NCBI GenBank assembly: GCA_019637225.1
Contig: JAHBWC010000020.1
Span: 31,304-95,303, forward strand
From: Labilithrix sp.
GTDB taxonomy: Bacteria > Myxococcota_A > Polyangia > Polyangiales > Polyangiaceae
Reading direction: 5' to 3'
DNA length: 64,000 bases
Positions within the stretch are counted from its first letter, which is position 1, and every line of letters starts with the position of its first letter. Made by a program: the position numbers and the translations under genes. Below are positions 35,562 to 46,969 of this stretch, piece by piece. Below the pieces are notes generated by a model. It saw only the letters and a list, made by a program, of their open reading frames with translations, was not told where the DNA came from and ran no database searches.

Positions 35562-36548
35562 GTGACCGCGCCGGCGACGGCCGTGCTGCTCGTCGCGCAC
35601 GGCACCGTCGAGTCGCTCGACGACCTCCCGCGGTTCCTCGCCAACATCCGGCGCGGGCACGCCGCGCCGCCCGAGCTCGTGGCCGAGGTGCGCCGCCGGT
35701 ACGAGGCCATCGGCGGGAGATCGCCGCTCCTCGACATCACCCGCGAGGTCGCGCGGCGGCTCGAGGACGAGCTCGAGCTCCCCACGCGCGTCGCGATGCG
35801 CCTCTTCGATCCGTACCCGAAGGACGTCCTCGCCGAGCTCGCGGCCGACGGGATCCGCCGCGTCGTGACGATCCCGCTGGCGCAGCACTCCGCCGCCGTC
35901 TACGGCAGCGCCGTGGAGGCCGCCGCGAAGGAGGTCGACCCCGCGCTCGAGGTCGTCGCCGCGCCCAACTGGGGGCGCACGCCGGAGCTCACGCGCGCGT
36001 TCGCCGACAGCGTCGTGGCCGCGCTCGCCAAGGTCCCGGAGGGCGAGGCCGAGCGGACCGCGCTCGTCCTCACCGCGCACAGCCTCCCGCTCGCCGTCGT
36101 CCGGGCCGGCGATCGGTACGCAGATGAGTTTCGCGCCAGCGCCGAGGACGTCGCGGCCGAGGTGCGGGCGCGCGGCGGCGCCTTCGCGGAGCACGTGATC
36201 GCGTTCCAGAGCCAGGGCATCGGGACAGGGGTGGAGTGGCTCGGCCCGGACCTCCGCGCGACGCTCGAGGATCTGTCCAAGCGCGGCCTTCGGCACGTCG
36301 TCGTCGCGCCGGTCGGCTTTCTGGCCGATCACGTGGAGATCCTCTATGACCTCGATATCGAGGCGAAGGCCTGGTGCGAAGGGGAGCTCGGGATCGTGCT
36401 TTATCGAAGCGCTTCGTTGAACGCGGGACAGGGCCTCGTCGACGCCCTCGCCGCGGTCGCGCGTGAGCTGCTCGCTCGCCCGGCCGGGACGGACGCGGTC
36501 CGCCCGGCGTCGCCGCGCTCGGGCAAGGACGACGAGCAGGGCGGATGA
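35562..36548 (+). CDS. hemH: Ferrochelatase
   Basis: A 328-aa protein from GTG 35562. It inserts Fe2+ into protoporphyrin or coproporphyrin. The catalytic His lies in TAHSLPL near residue 170, and the conserved GFLADHVEILYDLD block near 248-262 holds the acidic residue of the active site. The start VLLVAHGTVESLDD replaces the commoner NLGTP form, a variant seen in some ferrochelatases. The next gene begins within the last 4 bases. Confidence 0.93.
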   Translation: MTAPATAVLLVAHGTVESLDDLPRFLANIRRGHAAPPELVAEVRRRYEAIGGRSPLLDITREVARRLEDELELPTRVAMRLFDPYPKDVLAELAADGIRRVVTIPLAQHSAAVYGSAVEAAAKEVDPALEVVAAPNWGRTPELTRAFADSVVAALAKVPEGEAERTALVLTAHSLPLAVVRAGDRYADEFRASAEDVAAEVRARGGAFAEHVIAFQSQGIGTGVEWLGPDLRATLEDLSKRGLRHVVVAPVGFLADHVEILYDLDIEAKAWCEGELGIVLYRSASLNAGQGLVDALAAVARELLARPAGTDAVRPASPRSGKDDEQGG

Positions 36549-37960
36549 AGCGCGTCGTCATCGTCGGCGGAGGCATCACGGGGATCGCGGCCGCTCATGC
36601 GCTCGAGAAGGGCCAGGAGCGTTGCGAGGTCCAGCTCGTCGAGGCCGGTTCGCAGCTCGGCGGCAACCTCCGGACGATTCGCCACAACGGCTTCATCATC
36701 GACGCCGGCCCCGACTCGTGGATCGCCGCGAAGCCTCACGCCACGCGGCTCGCGCGCGAGGTCGGCCTCGGCGACGAGCTCATCGGGACGCGTCCCGACA
36801 CCCGCCGCGTCTACATCGTCTGGCAGCGGAAGCTCTACCCGATGCCCGAGGGCCTCGTCCTCGGCGTCCCGACGGAGGTGAGGCCGCTCATCGACAGCGA
36901 GCTCCTCGGCTGGGACGCGAAGATGCGCGCCGGCCTCGACCTCGTGGTCCCGCCGCGTCGCTGGAAGGAGGACGACGACGAGAGCATCGGCTCGTTCGTC
37001 GCGCGCCGCCTCGGCAGTGACGTCGCCGAGCGCATCGCCGGGCCGCTGCTCGGCGGGATCTTCGCGGGCGATCCAGGATCGCTCTCCGTTCGCGCGTGCG
37101 TGCCGCAGCTCGTCGACGCCGAGCGCGATCACGGCTCGCTCGTCGTCGCGATGAGGGCGCTGAAGGAGAAGCGCCGCGCGAAAGCGGCGGCCGGCGAGGG
37201 CGAGGGGAGCGCGTTCCTCTCGCTCAAGCGCGGCGTCGGCGATCTCGTGGTCAACGTCGCGCACAAGCTCCGCGACGCGGAGGTGACGACCTCGAGGCCC
37301 GCGCGGAGGATCGATCGCCTCCCCGAGGGCGACCCGCGCGGCCGCTGGGTCGTGGAGACGAGCGCGGGCCCGCTCTACGCCGATGACGTCGTCCTCGCGG
37401 TGCCGGCCAACGTGGCGGCGCCGCTCGTCGCCGATCTGGATCCCGAGCTCTCCGCGATGTGCGCCGAGGTCACCTACGCGTCGACCGCCACGGTGTTCCT
37501 CGCGTTTCGCAAGTTCGACGTCCGGCACCCGCTCGACGCGGTCGGCTTCCTCGTGCCGCGCGCCGAGAACCGTCCGATCCTCGCCTGCACCTTCGTCTCG
37601 AGCAAATGGGACCATCGCGCTCCCGCCGGGCAGGTGCTCCTCCGCGTGTTCTTCGGCGGCGCGGGCAACGAGCACATGGTCGCGCGCGACGACGCCGACC
37701 TCGTGCGCGTCGCGCGCTCGCAGGTGCTCGATCTCCTCGACATCGACCGCCCGCCGGCGTTCGCGAAGGTCTTTCGCTTCAAGCGCTCGAGCCCGCAGCC
37801 GCACGTCGGCCACCTCCCGCGCATGCGGCGTCTCCTCACGCGCGCGGCGACGCACCCCGGTCTCCACATCGGCGGCAACGGCTACATCGGCACGGGCATC
37901 CCGGACGCCATCCGCCAGGGCGAGGAGATCGCCGCGCGGATCGCGCCGCCGAAGCGCTGA
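36545..37960 (+). CDS. hemY: Protoporphyrinogen/coproporphyrinogen oxidase (HemG/HemY family)
   Basis: A 471-aa FAD enzyme; ATG 36545 overlaps the hemH stop. The Rossmann motif VVIVGGGITGIAAAHALEKG is at the N terminus and the family segment GPDSWIAAKP lies near residue 57. The C-terminal HIGGNGYIGTGIPDAIRQG contacts FAD. Whether it oxidises protoporphyrinogen or coproporphyrinogen cannot be told from sequence alone. It completes the hemE-hemH-hemY cluster. Confidence 0.9.
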   Translation: MKRVVIVGGGITGIAAAHALEKGQERCEVQLVEAGSQLGGNLRTIRHNGFIIDAGPDSWIAAKPHATRLAREVGLGDELIGTRPDTRRVYIVWQRKLYPMPEGLVLGVPTEVRPLIDSELLGWDAKMRAGLDLVVPPRRWKEDDDESIGSFVARRLGSDVAERIAGPLLGGIFAGDPGSLSVRACVPQLVDAERDHGSLVVAMRALKEKRRAKAAAGEGEGSAFLSLKRGVGDLVVNVAHKLRDAEVTTSRPARRIDRLPEGDPRGRWVVETSAGPLYADDVVLAVPANVAAPLVADLDPELSAMCAEVTYASTATVFLAFRKFDVRHPLDAVGFLVPRAENRPILACTFVSSKWDHRAPAGQVLLRVFFGGAGNEHMVARDDADLVRVARSQVLDLLDIDRPPAFAKVFRFKRSSPQPHVGHLPRMRRLLTRAATHPGLHIGGNGYIGTGIPDAIRQGEEIAARIAPPKR

Positions 37961-37976
37961 CGGTCGCGGCGCGCGT

Positions 37977-38365
37977 TCAGAGGCGGCCGAAGGCGGCCTT
38001 GGTCTCGGGCTTCATCCAGTAGATGAGCAGCGGAATGGCGGCGACCGCCATGCAGCTCGTGAGGCCGAGGCAGATCGCGACGAGGCCGACGGTCCAGCCC
38101 CACGGCTTGTAAGGCACCATCGCGGCGACGGCGAAGAGGCCGCCGAAGAGCAGGACGACGACACCGAAGATGAGCAGCACGAGGGCGAGCTCCGCGCCGC
38201 CCATGGCCGGACCGTTCGCGGCGACGGCGAGCCAGGCCACCAGCATGCCGACGTAAAGGAGCACCGTGGTCGCGGCATAGACGCGGAACCACGTGATGAC
38301 GGCGGGACGTCCGCGCTCGACGCCGGAGGGGGGCTCGTAGCCGTAGCCGAACGGCTGCCCCTGCA

Positions 38366-38366
<1 letters not shown>
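37977..38366 (-). CDS. Small four-helix membrane protein
   Basis: A 129-aa protein starting at ATG 38366, overlapping the mutase stop as TGATG. Four hydrophobic stretches (for example VYAATTVLLYVGMLVAWLAV and LALVLLIFGVVVLLFGGLF) fill nearly the whole chain. No family recognised. Coupling with methylmalonyl-CoA mutase is clear in the sequence; a functional link is not. Confidence 0.75.
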
Positions 38367-40102
<1,736 letters not shown>

Positions 40103-40193
40103 GGTCGAACTCTAGTCCCGACCGGTTTCGCCTGCCAGCGTGGCTGACGTCGTCGCGCTTTCTACGACGCGGCGCGCCGCAGCGATGCGCAGC

Positions 40194-40859
40194 TCAGGCC
40201 GCTTCGGCCTTCTCGTCGTCCTTCTCGGAGCCCTTGGCGCCGCGGGCCTTCCACCACTCGACGACCATCGGCATCACCGAGAGGACGACGATGCCGATGA
40301 CGATCAGCTCGAAGCGCTCCTTCACGAAGGGCACCTGACCGAGCAACCAGCCCGAGCCGAGCATGAGCGCGACCCATGCGACCGCGCCGACCACGTTGTA
40401 GGTGATGAACTTCTTGTAGTTCATCGCGCCGGCGCCCGCGACGAAGGGCGCGAACGTGCGGACGATCGGGACGAAGCGGGCGAGGATGATGGTCTTTCCG
40501 CCGTACTTCTCGAAAAACTTGTGCGTCTTGTCGAGGTGCTTCTTGTTGAAGAGGCGCGACTTCTCGCCCTTCATGACGCGCGGGCCGATCGCCTTGCCGA
40601 CGTGGTAGTTCACCGTGTCGCCGAGGATGGCGGCGACGATGAGCCCTCCCGCGAGGAGCGCCGGGTCGAGGAAGCCGCGCGAGGCGACCGCGCCCGCCGC
40701 GAACAGCAGCGAGTCTCCCGGCAAGAACGGCATGATCACGAGGCCGGTCTCGACGAACACGATCGCGAACAGGATGGCGTACGTCGTGTTGCCGTGATCG
40801 ATCGTGAACTGATCGAGGTTCTTCGTGAGGCTGCGGAAGATCTCCAGAAGCTCGTGCAT
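40194..40859 (-). CDS. DedA-family membrane protein
   Basis: A 221-aa protein. ATG 40859 gives the family-typical start MHELLEIFRSLTKNLDQF; the longer frame to 40943 looks like an unrelated extension. Landmarks: the FVETGLVIMPFLPGDSLLF and ILGDTVNYHVGKAIG blocks, the ILARFVPIVRTFAPFVAGAG signature and a C-terminal helix. DedA/SNARE-associated proteins are implicated in lipid handling and proton-dependent homeostasis. The C terminus is a charged tail (EKDDEKAEAA). Confidence 0.92.
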   Translation of the reverse strand: MHELLEIFRSLTKNLDQFTIDHGNTTYAILFAIVFVETGLVIMPFLPGDSLLFAAGAVASRGFLDPALLAGGLIVAAILGDTVNYHVGKAIGPRVMKGEKSRLFNKKHLDKTHKFFEKYGGKTIILARFVPIVRTFAPFVAGAGAMNYKKFITYNVVGAVAWVALMLGSGWLLGQVPFVKERFELIVIGIVVLSVMPMVVEWWKARGAKGSEKDDEKAEAA

Positions 40860-40982
40860 CGGGGCCGAGAACGTGTAGACCGGCTCTCCCCGGCCGTCGA
40901 GCGGGAAGATGGACCGCAGCACGGAAGAGCCCGTCCGCCGCAAGGCGTGGGCTCTCCGCTGAGCTGACGTCGCGGTCCCGCG

Positions 40983-41867
40983 TCAGGGCTTGCGCGTACC
41001 GCCCGGGCCGGGAGACGTGGTCTCGTCGGCCGGATCGGTGGCGGCGTCGCCGCGGGCGGGCTTCGAGCGCGCGGCCGGGATCTCCTCGGTCGGCGCCTCG
41101 AGCTGCTCCTCGATCTTGATGAGCACCGCCGTGACGTTGTCCTCGCCGCCGTGCTCGTTCGCGCGGGCGATGAGCTTCGCGCAGGCGTCCCGGATGTCCG
41201 GGTTCTGCACGACGATCTTCTGGATCTCCTCGTCCGTCACCATGCCCGACAGGCCGTCGGAGCAGAGGACGTAGACGTCGCCCGGCGTGGGCTCGTCGTG
41301 CTGGAGGTCGACGACGACCTGGTCCTGCATGCCGAGCGCGCGCGTGATGACGTTCTTCGGGAGCTCGCTGCGCTGCTCTTCCGTGAGGTCGGGCATCGCG
41401 AGGAGGTAGTCGTTGATGAGCGAGTGGTCGCGCGTGAGCAGCTGGATCTGCCCTGCGCGCACGCGGTAGCAGCGCGAGTCGCCGACGTGGCCGATGTACA
41501 TGCGCCCCTTCCGGGGGCTGAACATCGCACCTACGACGGTCGTGCCCATGCCGTGGTACTCGCGCGAGCGCGTGCTCCGCTCGAAGATCTGACGGTTGGC
41601 CACACGAATGCCCGTCAGGAGCCGGTTCTCTTCCTCCGACAGGTTCGTGTCGAAGTGGAACGGCCACGTGACGTCGTCGTTCGCCGTGGACTTGAAGAAC
41701 TCGCTGATCGTCTCGGTCGCCAGCTTCGAGGCGACGTCACCTGCACGGTGACCGCCCATTCCGTCGGCGACGACGAAGAGGTCGTACTCCTTGAGGACGA
41801 CGTAGGAGTCCTCGTTGTGCTCCCTCTGGAGCCCTACGTCGCTTGCTCCCGCTGCGATAGCCCGCAT
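40983..41867 (-). CDS. PP2C-type serine/threonine phosphatase (Stp1/PrpC-like)
   Basis: A 294-aa protein from ATG 41867 (TTG one codon earlier is possible). All metal-binding motifs are present: DVGLQREHNEDSY, VVADGMGGHRAGDVAS, YIGHVGDSRCYR, LCSDGLSGM and GGEDNVTAVL. It dephosphorylates Ser/Thr kinase substrates and is likely the counterpart of the two PknB-like kinases in this window. The C-terminal 45 residues are a Pro/Gly/Ala-rich tail. It begins 61 bases after frr, so the two may share a transcript. Confidence 0.93.
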   Translation of the reverse strand: MRAIAAGASDVGLQREHNEDSYVVLKEYDLFVVADGMGGHRAGDVASKLATETISEFFKSTANDDVTWPFHFDTNLSEEENRLLTGIRVANRQIFERSTRSREYHGMGTTVVGAMFSPRKGRMYIGHVGDSRCYRVRAGQIQLLTRDHSLINDYLLAMPDLTEEQRSELPKNVITRALGMQDQVVVDLQHDEPTPGDVYVLCSDGLSGMVTDEEIQKIVVQNPDIRDACAKLIARANEHGGEDNVTAVLIKIEEQLEAPTEEIPAARSKPARGDAATDPADETTSPGPGGTRKP

Positions 41868-41928
41868 CAAGTATACGACTCCGCTGGTAACCTGAGGCTC
41901 GCCGGTAAGCTCGTGGGTGTCAAGGAGG

Positions 41929-42486
41929 TCATACCTCCATGATGTCCTTTTCTTTTTGACCGATGATCTGGTCGACGGTCTTGACCGAGTCCGACACGGT
42001 TTCTTCGGCCTTTTTCTTCGCCCGGTCGACGTCGTCCGCGCTCGCCTCGCCGCCCTCGTCGAGCTCGGTGAGCATGTCGAGGGCCTCGTGGCGGGCCTTG
42101 CGGATGGTCACCTTGCACTCTTCGCCGTATTTCCGGGCGATCTTCACGAACTCCTTGCGCCGCTCCTCGGTGAGGGGGGGCAGGGGGATGCGGATGACGT
42201 CGCCGTCCGTCTGCGGGTTCAAGTTGAGGTCGCTCTCGCGGAGCGCCTTCTCGACGGCCTTCACCACCGTCTTGTCCCAGGGCTTGACCGTGAGGAGGCG
42301 CGGCTCGGGGACGTTGACGTGGGCCATCTGCGCGAGCGGCGTCAGGGCCCCGTAATAGTCGACCTTGATGCCGTCGAGCAGGTTCGGGTTGGCTCGGCCG
42401 GCGCGCAGCTTCGCGAGGTCTCGCTTGAGCGCCTCGTGGGCCTTGGCGATCGAAGAGACCAGCTCTTTGTGGATGTCGTCGAGCAT
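41929..42486 (-). CDS. frr: Ribosome recycling factor
   Basis: Exactly 185 aa, the normal RRF length. Family blocks: LRAGRANPNLLDGIKVDYYG, PLAQMAHVNVPEPRLLTVKP, PQTDGDVIRIPLPPLTEERR and the VKIARKYGEECKVTIRKAR region. It releases ribosomes from mRNA after termination, with EF-G. It is not next to pyrH or tsf as in many genomes; the upstream gene is divergent and the downstream one is a PP2C phosphatase. Confidence 0.97.
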   Translation of the reverse strand: MLDDIHKELVSSIAKAHEALKRDLAKLRAGRANPNLLDGIKVDYYGALTPLAQMAHVNVPEPRLLTVKPWDKTVVKAVEKALRESDLNLNPQTDGDVIRIPLPPLTEERRKEFVKIARKYGEECKVTIRKARHEALDMLTELDEGGEASADDVDRAKKKAEETVSDSVKTVDQIIGQKEKDIMEV

Positions 42487-42738
42487 CGAACGGGCTTCCC
42501 TTGGGGTGTCGTGGCAGGGCTCCCCAGCAGGAGCGGCTGGCACCTTAGCCCGAGGACCGGTCGGACAGGAAGAGGCGGCTGCCACGAAACGAAGTCGATC
42601 GCGTCGCGCGCGCCGCCCGTCGCGGCCGCGCTCCCGCGCCCGACGGCACCTCGAGCAGGCGCCTCGGCCGTCGCCCGCGTCGTCGGCTCGGGCCGCCGAA
42701 GCCACGCCGCGCCGCGCGGATGATGCTAGATAGCCCGC

Positions 42739-44496
42739 GTGAAGTGGGAGAGGTGGCACGCCGTCGCGGCGGCCGCGGCGATCGTCGCGGCGGGGCTCGT
42801 CGCGTTCGGGAAATGCGGCGGCTCCTCGCCGGCGGCCGACGCCGGCGTCGTGGCCGAGCCTCCGGCCCGCGCGCCGGACGACCTCCTCGCCGACGTCTAC
42901 GTGTCGTCGCCGAACCCGTCGTGGACCCGCCTGCAGCGCGGCGTCGGCGGCGCCGTCGGGATCCTCCCCGCGACCTTGCCGGGCGTGCTCGTCGCGCTGA
43001 CCGAGCTCGACGTCGCGTTCGTGGACGAGATCGACGGGACGGCGCCGATGTTCGGCGTCCTCGCCGGCGATCCGGCGAGCCCGAGCGCCGCGTTCGCGAT
43101 GAAGCTCGTCGACGCGCGCCGCGCGCGGCGCCTCCTCGCCGACGGCGACGTCTCTCGCTTCACCGCGAAGGAGGCGAACGGGATGACGCTCCTCCTTCCG
43201 CACACCAAGGACGCGGAGGCCCGTCCGTTCGAGCTCGCGATCACCCAAAACGGCTACCTGGTCGTCGCGCGTGACGCCGCCGATCTCGAACGGCTCGCTC
43301 CCTACGCGACGCGCACGCTCCCGTCGCGGCCTCTGCCCACCGAGTCCGCCGTCGCCGTCGACGTCCCGAAGCGCGCGCTCCAGGCGGTCCTCAAGCCGAG
43401 GGTCGAGTCGCTCTGGGGCGACGGCAAGTCGTTCCTCCTCACGCAAGACGAGCAGATGCGCGCCGCGCGCGGCCGCGCGCCCGACTTCGGCGATCCGGCG
43501 GCGATCGTGGCGGCCCTCGACGGGCTCCTCGAGCGCCGCGTCGCGATCCTCGGCGACCTCGAGAAGCTCCGCGTCTCGCTCGAGATCACCGAGGACGCCG
43601 CGGTGCTCACCGCCACGCTGACGCCGCTCGGCGGAGGCGGTCCCGCAGAGCGGTGGGTCGACGGGATGAAGCTCGGCGATGCGGCGCCGGTCCTCGCGCT
43701 GCCGACCGTCTCCGCGCTCGCGCTCTCGATGCGCGACGGCGAGGGCGATCGCGACGAGCAGGGCAAGGAGCTCGAGAAGGCGATCGCGACGTCGCTGGGG
43801 CCACGCCTGAAGGACCCCGGCAAGCTCCACGAGGTCATCGAGGCGCTGACGAAGGCGCGCGACGAGTCGCTCGCGGTCGCGCTCGGTCTGGACGAGCCGG
43901 CGGGGCTCCTCGTGCGCGCGCCGGTGCGCGACGCCGCGGCCGTCGACACGGCGATCCGCGGCGCGTTCGATCTGACGAAGGCCGAGCCCTTCAAGGAGCT
44001 CCTCGGCGTTCGCGACGTGACCGCCACGAGCGCCGAGCTGCCCGATCTCGGAAAGGTCGCCGTCGCGACGGTGCTGCGCGTCCCGAAGGAGACGAAGCGC
44101 GGCGCCGATGCGACGCCGCGCGCGGCCCGCGGCGCCGACGGCGGCGCGCCCGCCGCGCGGGCGGCGTCGGGCGAGGCGGGCGCGGCCTGGGTCGTGGATC
44201 GGGGCACGCTCTCGCTCGGCGCCGGGCACGAGCCGCTCGTGACGCTGAAGACAGGCACGCGACCGGATCGCACGCTCGCCGACGAGCCGTCGCTTCGCCG
44301 GTTCACCGCCGCCGTCGCGAGCGACGCGAGCACGGTCATCGTCGCCCAGCCGCTCCGCCTCGACCCCAAGCGTGCCAACCTGCCGGCGGCGCCGCTCGCG
44401 ATCGCGGTCGGCCGGAAGGGCCGCGACGCGTTCGTGCGCGTCGACATCGCCGACGGGATCCTGCGCGAGGCCGCGCGCTGGCAGATGGGGTTCTGA
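42739..44496 (+). CDS. Hypothetical envelope-anchored protein
   Basis: A 585-aa protein from GTG 42739. Residues 8-26 are a hydrophobic segment ending in FGKCGGSS, which could be a lipobox or a plain anchor. The mature part is an alternating alpha/beta chain with repeated Asp/Ala-rich blocks, for example ELDVAFVDEIDGTAPMFGV and KLVDARRARRLLADGD. A low-complexity Ala/Gly/Arg insert occurs near residues 455-480. The layout recalls DUF3352-type substrate-binding-like proteins, but this is only a resemblance. It is convergent with the next operon, 7 bases apart. Confidence 0.65.
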   Translation: MKWERWHAVAAAAAIVAAGLVAFGKCGGSSPAADAGVVAEPPARAPDDLLADVYVSSPNPSWTRLQRGVGGAVGILPATLPGVLVALTELDVAFVDEIDGTAPMFGVLAGDPASPSAAFAMKLVDARRARRLLADGDVSRFTAKEANGMTLLLPHTKDAEARPFELAITQNGYLVVARDAADLERLAPYATRTLPSRPLPTESAVAVDVPKRALQAVLKPRVESLWGDGKSFLLTQDEQMRAARGRAPDFGDPAAIVAALDGLLERRVAILGDLEKLRVSLEITEDAAVLTATLTPLGGGGPAERWVDGMKLGDAAPVLALPTVSALALSMRDGEGDRDEQGKELEKAIATSLGPRLKDPGKLHEVIEALTKARDESLAVALGLDEPAGLLVRAPVRDAAAVDTAIRGAFDLTKAEPFKELLGVRDVTATSAELPDLGKVAVATVLRVPKETKRGADATPRAARGADGGAPAARAASGEAGAAWVVDRGTLSLGAGHEPLVTLKTGTRPDRTLADEPSLRRFTAAVASDASTVIVAQPLRLDPKRANLPAAPLAIAVGRKGRDAFVRVDIADGILREAARWQMGF

Positions 44497-44503
44497 AGGC
44501 CGC

Positions 44504-45463
44504 TCAGCCCGGCGGGCGCGCGGCGAGCGGCGTCGCCGGATCGGCCGCCCAGAGCTCGACCGCGCCGTCGCGCCATGCGGTGACGAGCTCCCTCGCGACG
44601 AGCGGCCCGTCGGTCGAGCTCGCGGTGACCTGCACGCCGGCCTGGCGCGCGGCGTCGGCGTAGCGGGCGCGCGCCTCGCGGAGGAGGTCCTTGCCGCGGA
44701 TCGGTCGCGCGCACGCGGCAAGCTCGGCGAGGGCGGCCTCGGGCAGCGAGCTCGGCCGAGCGGCGGCCGCGATCGAGCGGCCTTCGATCCAGAAGTCCAA
44801 GACGCGCTCCTCGCGCAGGCGCACGACGCCTCCCTTCGGAGCGCGGCCCTCGGGGACGAAGAGGAGGGAGCGCGCCGTCGCGCCGAACGCCACCGTCGCG
44901 AGGACGGCCCGGTCGACGGCGGCCTTCGGCTGGGCGCGGAGGTGAGGGACGTCCGGCTCGACGAGCGCGAGCCCGGAGGCGCTCGCGAGCGACGCCAGCT
45001 CGCGGATGCGCGACGCGGACGCCGCCGGAGCGAGCGGCGCGCGCGCGGCGACGCGCGCCCACGCGGTGGCGAGGGCGAACGCGTCTGGTCGACCGGCCGC
45101 GCTGGCGGGCGCGGTGTGTCCGACGCCGGCGGCGAGGAGGCCCGCCGCCGAGGTCGACGCGATGAGCAGCGCGACGATCCCGCCGGGCGCGATCGCCTCG
45201 CGCGCCGCGACGAACGACGCGGCGTCGAGCGCGGGGGCGTCGACGGTGACGACGAGGTCCGCGTCGCGCACGCTCGCGAGCTCGGAGGCGCGCGCACACG
45301 CGAGCGTCGGCGAGGCGCCCGCCGCGCCGGCGCGTGAGGAGCGGGCGGCGCCAGCGCGTGACGCGCCCGCGGCGCCGCGCAAGACGTCGTAGAGCGACGC
45401 CGTCGCGAGCGCCCGATGCGCGAGCGCGTTCCAGTCGAGCGCGCCTTCGCTCCGCGCGCTCAC
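44504..45463 (-). CDS. Degenerate partner of methyltransferase-regulatory protein
   Basis: A 319-aa protein from GTG 45463, overlapping the upstream methyltransferase stop by 4 bases (GTGA). The N-terminal half has a Rossmann-like look (DADLVVTVDAPALDAASFVA, AIAPGGIVALLIASTS) but lacks the Gly-rich SAM motif I. The C-terminal part ends with segments like GVVRLREERVLDFWIEGRS, recalling the C-terminal region of methyltransferases with regulatory domains. It may be a non-catalytic subunit. No certain family assignment. Confidence 0.55.
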   Translation of the reverse strand: MSARSEGALDWNALAHRALATASLYDVLRGAAGASRAGAARSSRAGAAGASPTLACARASELASVRDADLVVTVDAPALDAASFVAAREAIAPGGIVALLIASTSAAGLLAAGVGHTAPASAAGRPDAFALATAWARVAARAPLAPAASASRIRELASLASASGLALVEPDVPHLRAQPKAAVDRAVLATVAFGATARSLLFVPEGRAPKGGVVRLREERVLDFWIEGRSIAAAARPSSLPEAALAELAACARPIRGKDLLREARARYADAARQAGVQVTASSTDGPLVARELVTAWRDGAVELWAADPATPLAARPPG

Positions 45464-46956
45464 GTCGCGTCCTCCTCGACGAGGAAGAGGTGACGCGTGA
45501 ACCGGTCGATGACCGCGTCGACGAACCGCTGGACGTCGCGCGTCGAAGCTCCCTTGAGCGGCCCCGCGAGCGAGGACGGCACCTCGGCGGCGCGCCGCGT
45601 CGCCTCGGCGGCGATCTCGGGGACCGTTCGCGCGCCGTCCATCGCAAGGACCACCGCGAGCTCCGACCAGGGAACGCGGAACGATCGGTGCAGCGCGTTC
45701 GTCACCACGCCGGACGGCGCGCCGCGTTCGACCGCGGCCCCGGCGCGGACACGGACATGCGCGGCGACGCACGGTCGCTCGCGAGGCGTCGTCGCACAGC
45801 CAGGCCGCTCCGTGACGAGCGTGAGCACGCCCTCGCAGGCGGCGGCGAGGAGCTGCCGCGCGAGCTCCCGGCGCGCGTCGTCGTCGTCCGCGAGATCGCG
45901 CACGGCGACGAAGCCGGGCGCGTGACGCGTCGCCCGCGCGAGCCCGGTCTCCCCCACGGGACGTACGAGCGCGCCGGTGGTCGTCCGGAAGCCGCCGCCG
46001 GGTGCGGGCGTGAGGTCTGCCCAGAGGTCGAGCTCCGCCGCCGCGCTAGCGTCGGGCGCGGCGGCGAGCTCGCCGTCGTCGCGCTGCACGAGCACCTGGA
46101 GGAACGGCGCTCCGGTGCGCGCGAGGTCCGCCGCGAGCCCGTCGAAGGCGCCCGCGCGCGACGGGAAGAGCGGCGCCTCGCAGACGATCCGGAGGCCCGC
46201 GCGCGCGAGGTCCTCGCCGAGCCCTGCGACGGAGAACGGCTCGTTCACGTCGGCGAGCAGGTCGTGGAACACGTAGCGTGCGAACGGAGCCTCGGGCGGC
46301 GTCGCCCGCGCGACGTGCGCGACGTACTCGCGCGCCGCGGCCGCGAGCGCGCCCCGGAACCCGCTCGCCCCCTCGCCGGCGCGCGCGAGCTCTTCGATGA
46401 TCCGGAGCGCCTCGGCCACGCGCGCCGCCGGATCCTCGAGATCGCGCGTCGCGTCGCGCGCGAGCTCGCGGAGCGCGCGGCGGAGCTCCCAGCCGGGGAG
46501 GGCGTTGACGCTGACGAACCCGATGCCGCCCGGCCCGAGCGCGTCGCGCATCACGGCGAACAGGTCCGCGCGCACGTCGCGAGGCACCCACGAGTACATC
46601 CCGTGCGCCACGACGTAGTCGAACCCGCCGGGCGCGCGGTCCTTCGTCCCGGCCGCGCGCACGTCGCTCACGTCGGCCGCGAAGAGCTCGACGTTGCTCG
46701 TGCCGGACGCCGTCGCGGCGGCGACGCCCGCCGCGATCGCGCTCGCGGCGAGGTCGAACCCGACGAAGCGCGCGCGCGGGAGGTAGGTGGCGGCGGCGAT
46801 GAGGTTCTCGCCGTTGCCGCAGCCGATCTCGAGCACGCGCGCGGTCCGCGGCGCCGCCGGGCGGAGGCCCGAGAGGCGGGCGAGCGTGGCGATCGCGGAC
46901 GGGTGGGTCTCCGCGTTGGCCTCCGTGTCGTACGGGACGTCGTCGTAGGCGAACAT
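45460..46956 (-). CDS. SAM-dependent methyltransferase with PKMT-type regulatory domain
   Basis: A 498-aa protein starting at ATG 46956. The N terminus FAYDDVPYDTEANAETHPSA matches family members. Motif I is ARVLEIGCGNGENL near residue 40 and the acidic motif II is FVGFDLAAS. After the catalytic domain (to about 190) comes a helical region and a long regulatory domain (about 210-480) seen in outer-membrane-protein lysine methyltransferases. It would methylate a protein or small molecule. It lies 13 bases after the ABC permease gene and is coupled to the degenerate partner. Confidence 0.8.
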   Translation of the reverse strand: MFAYDDVPYDTEANAETHPSAIATLARLSGLRPAAPRTARVLEIGCGNGENLIAAATYLPRARFVGFDLAASAIAAGVAAATASGTSNVELFAADVSDVRAAGTKDRAPGGFDYVVAHGMYSWVPRDVRADLFAVMRDALGPGGIGFVSVNALPGWELRRALRELARDATRDLEDPAARVAEALRIIEELARAGEGASGFRGALAAAAREYVAHVARATPPEAPFARYVFHDLLADVNEPFSVAGLGEDLARAGLRIVCEAPLFPSRAGAFDGLAADLARTGAPFLQVLVQRDDGELAAAPDASAAAELDLWADLTPAPGGGFRTTTGALVRPVGETGLARATRHAPGFVAVRDLADDDDARRELARQLLAAACEGVLTLVTERPGCATTPRERPCVAAHVRVRAGAAVERGAPSGVVTNALHRSFRVPWSELAVVLAMDGARTVPEIAAEATRRAAEVPSSLAGPLKGASTRDVQRFVDAVIDRFTRHLFLVEEDAT

Positions 46957-46969
46957 CGGCGGCTCCGAG

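Noticed and set aside
41924..41938. Inverted repeat GGAGGT-CAT-ACCTCC at the frr stop
   Set aside because: Only a 6-bp stem made of ribosome-site-like sequence; too short to call a terminator or operator.
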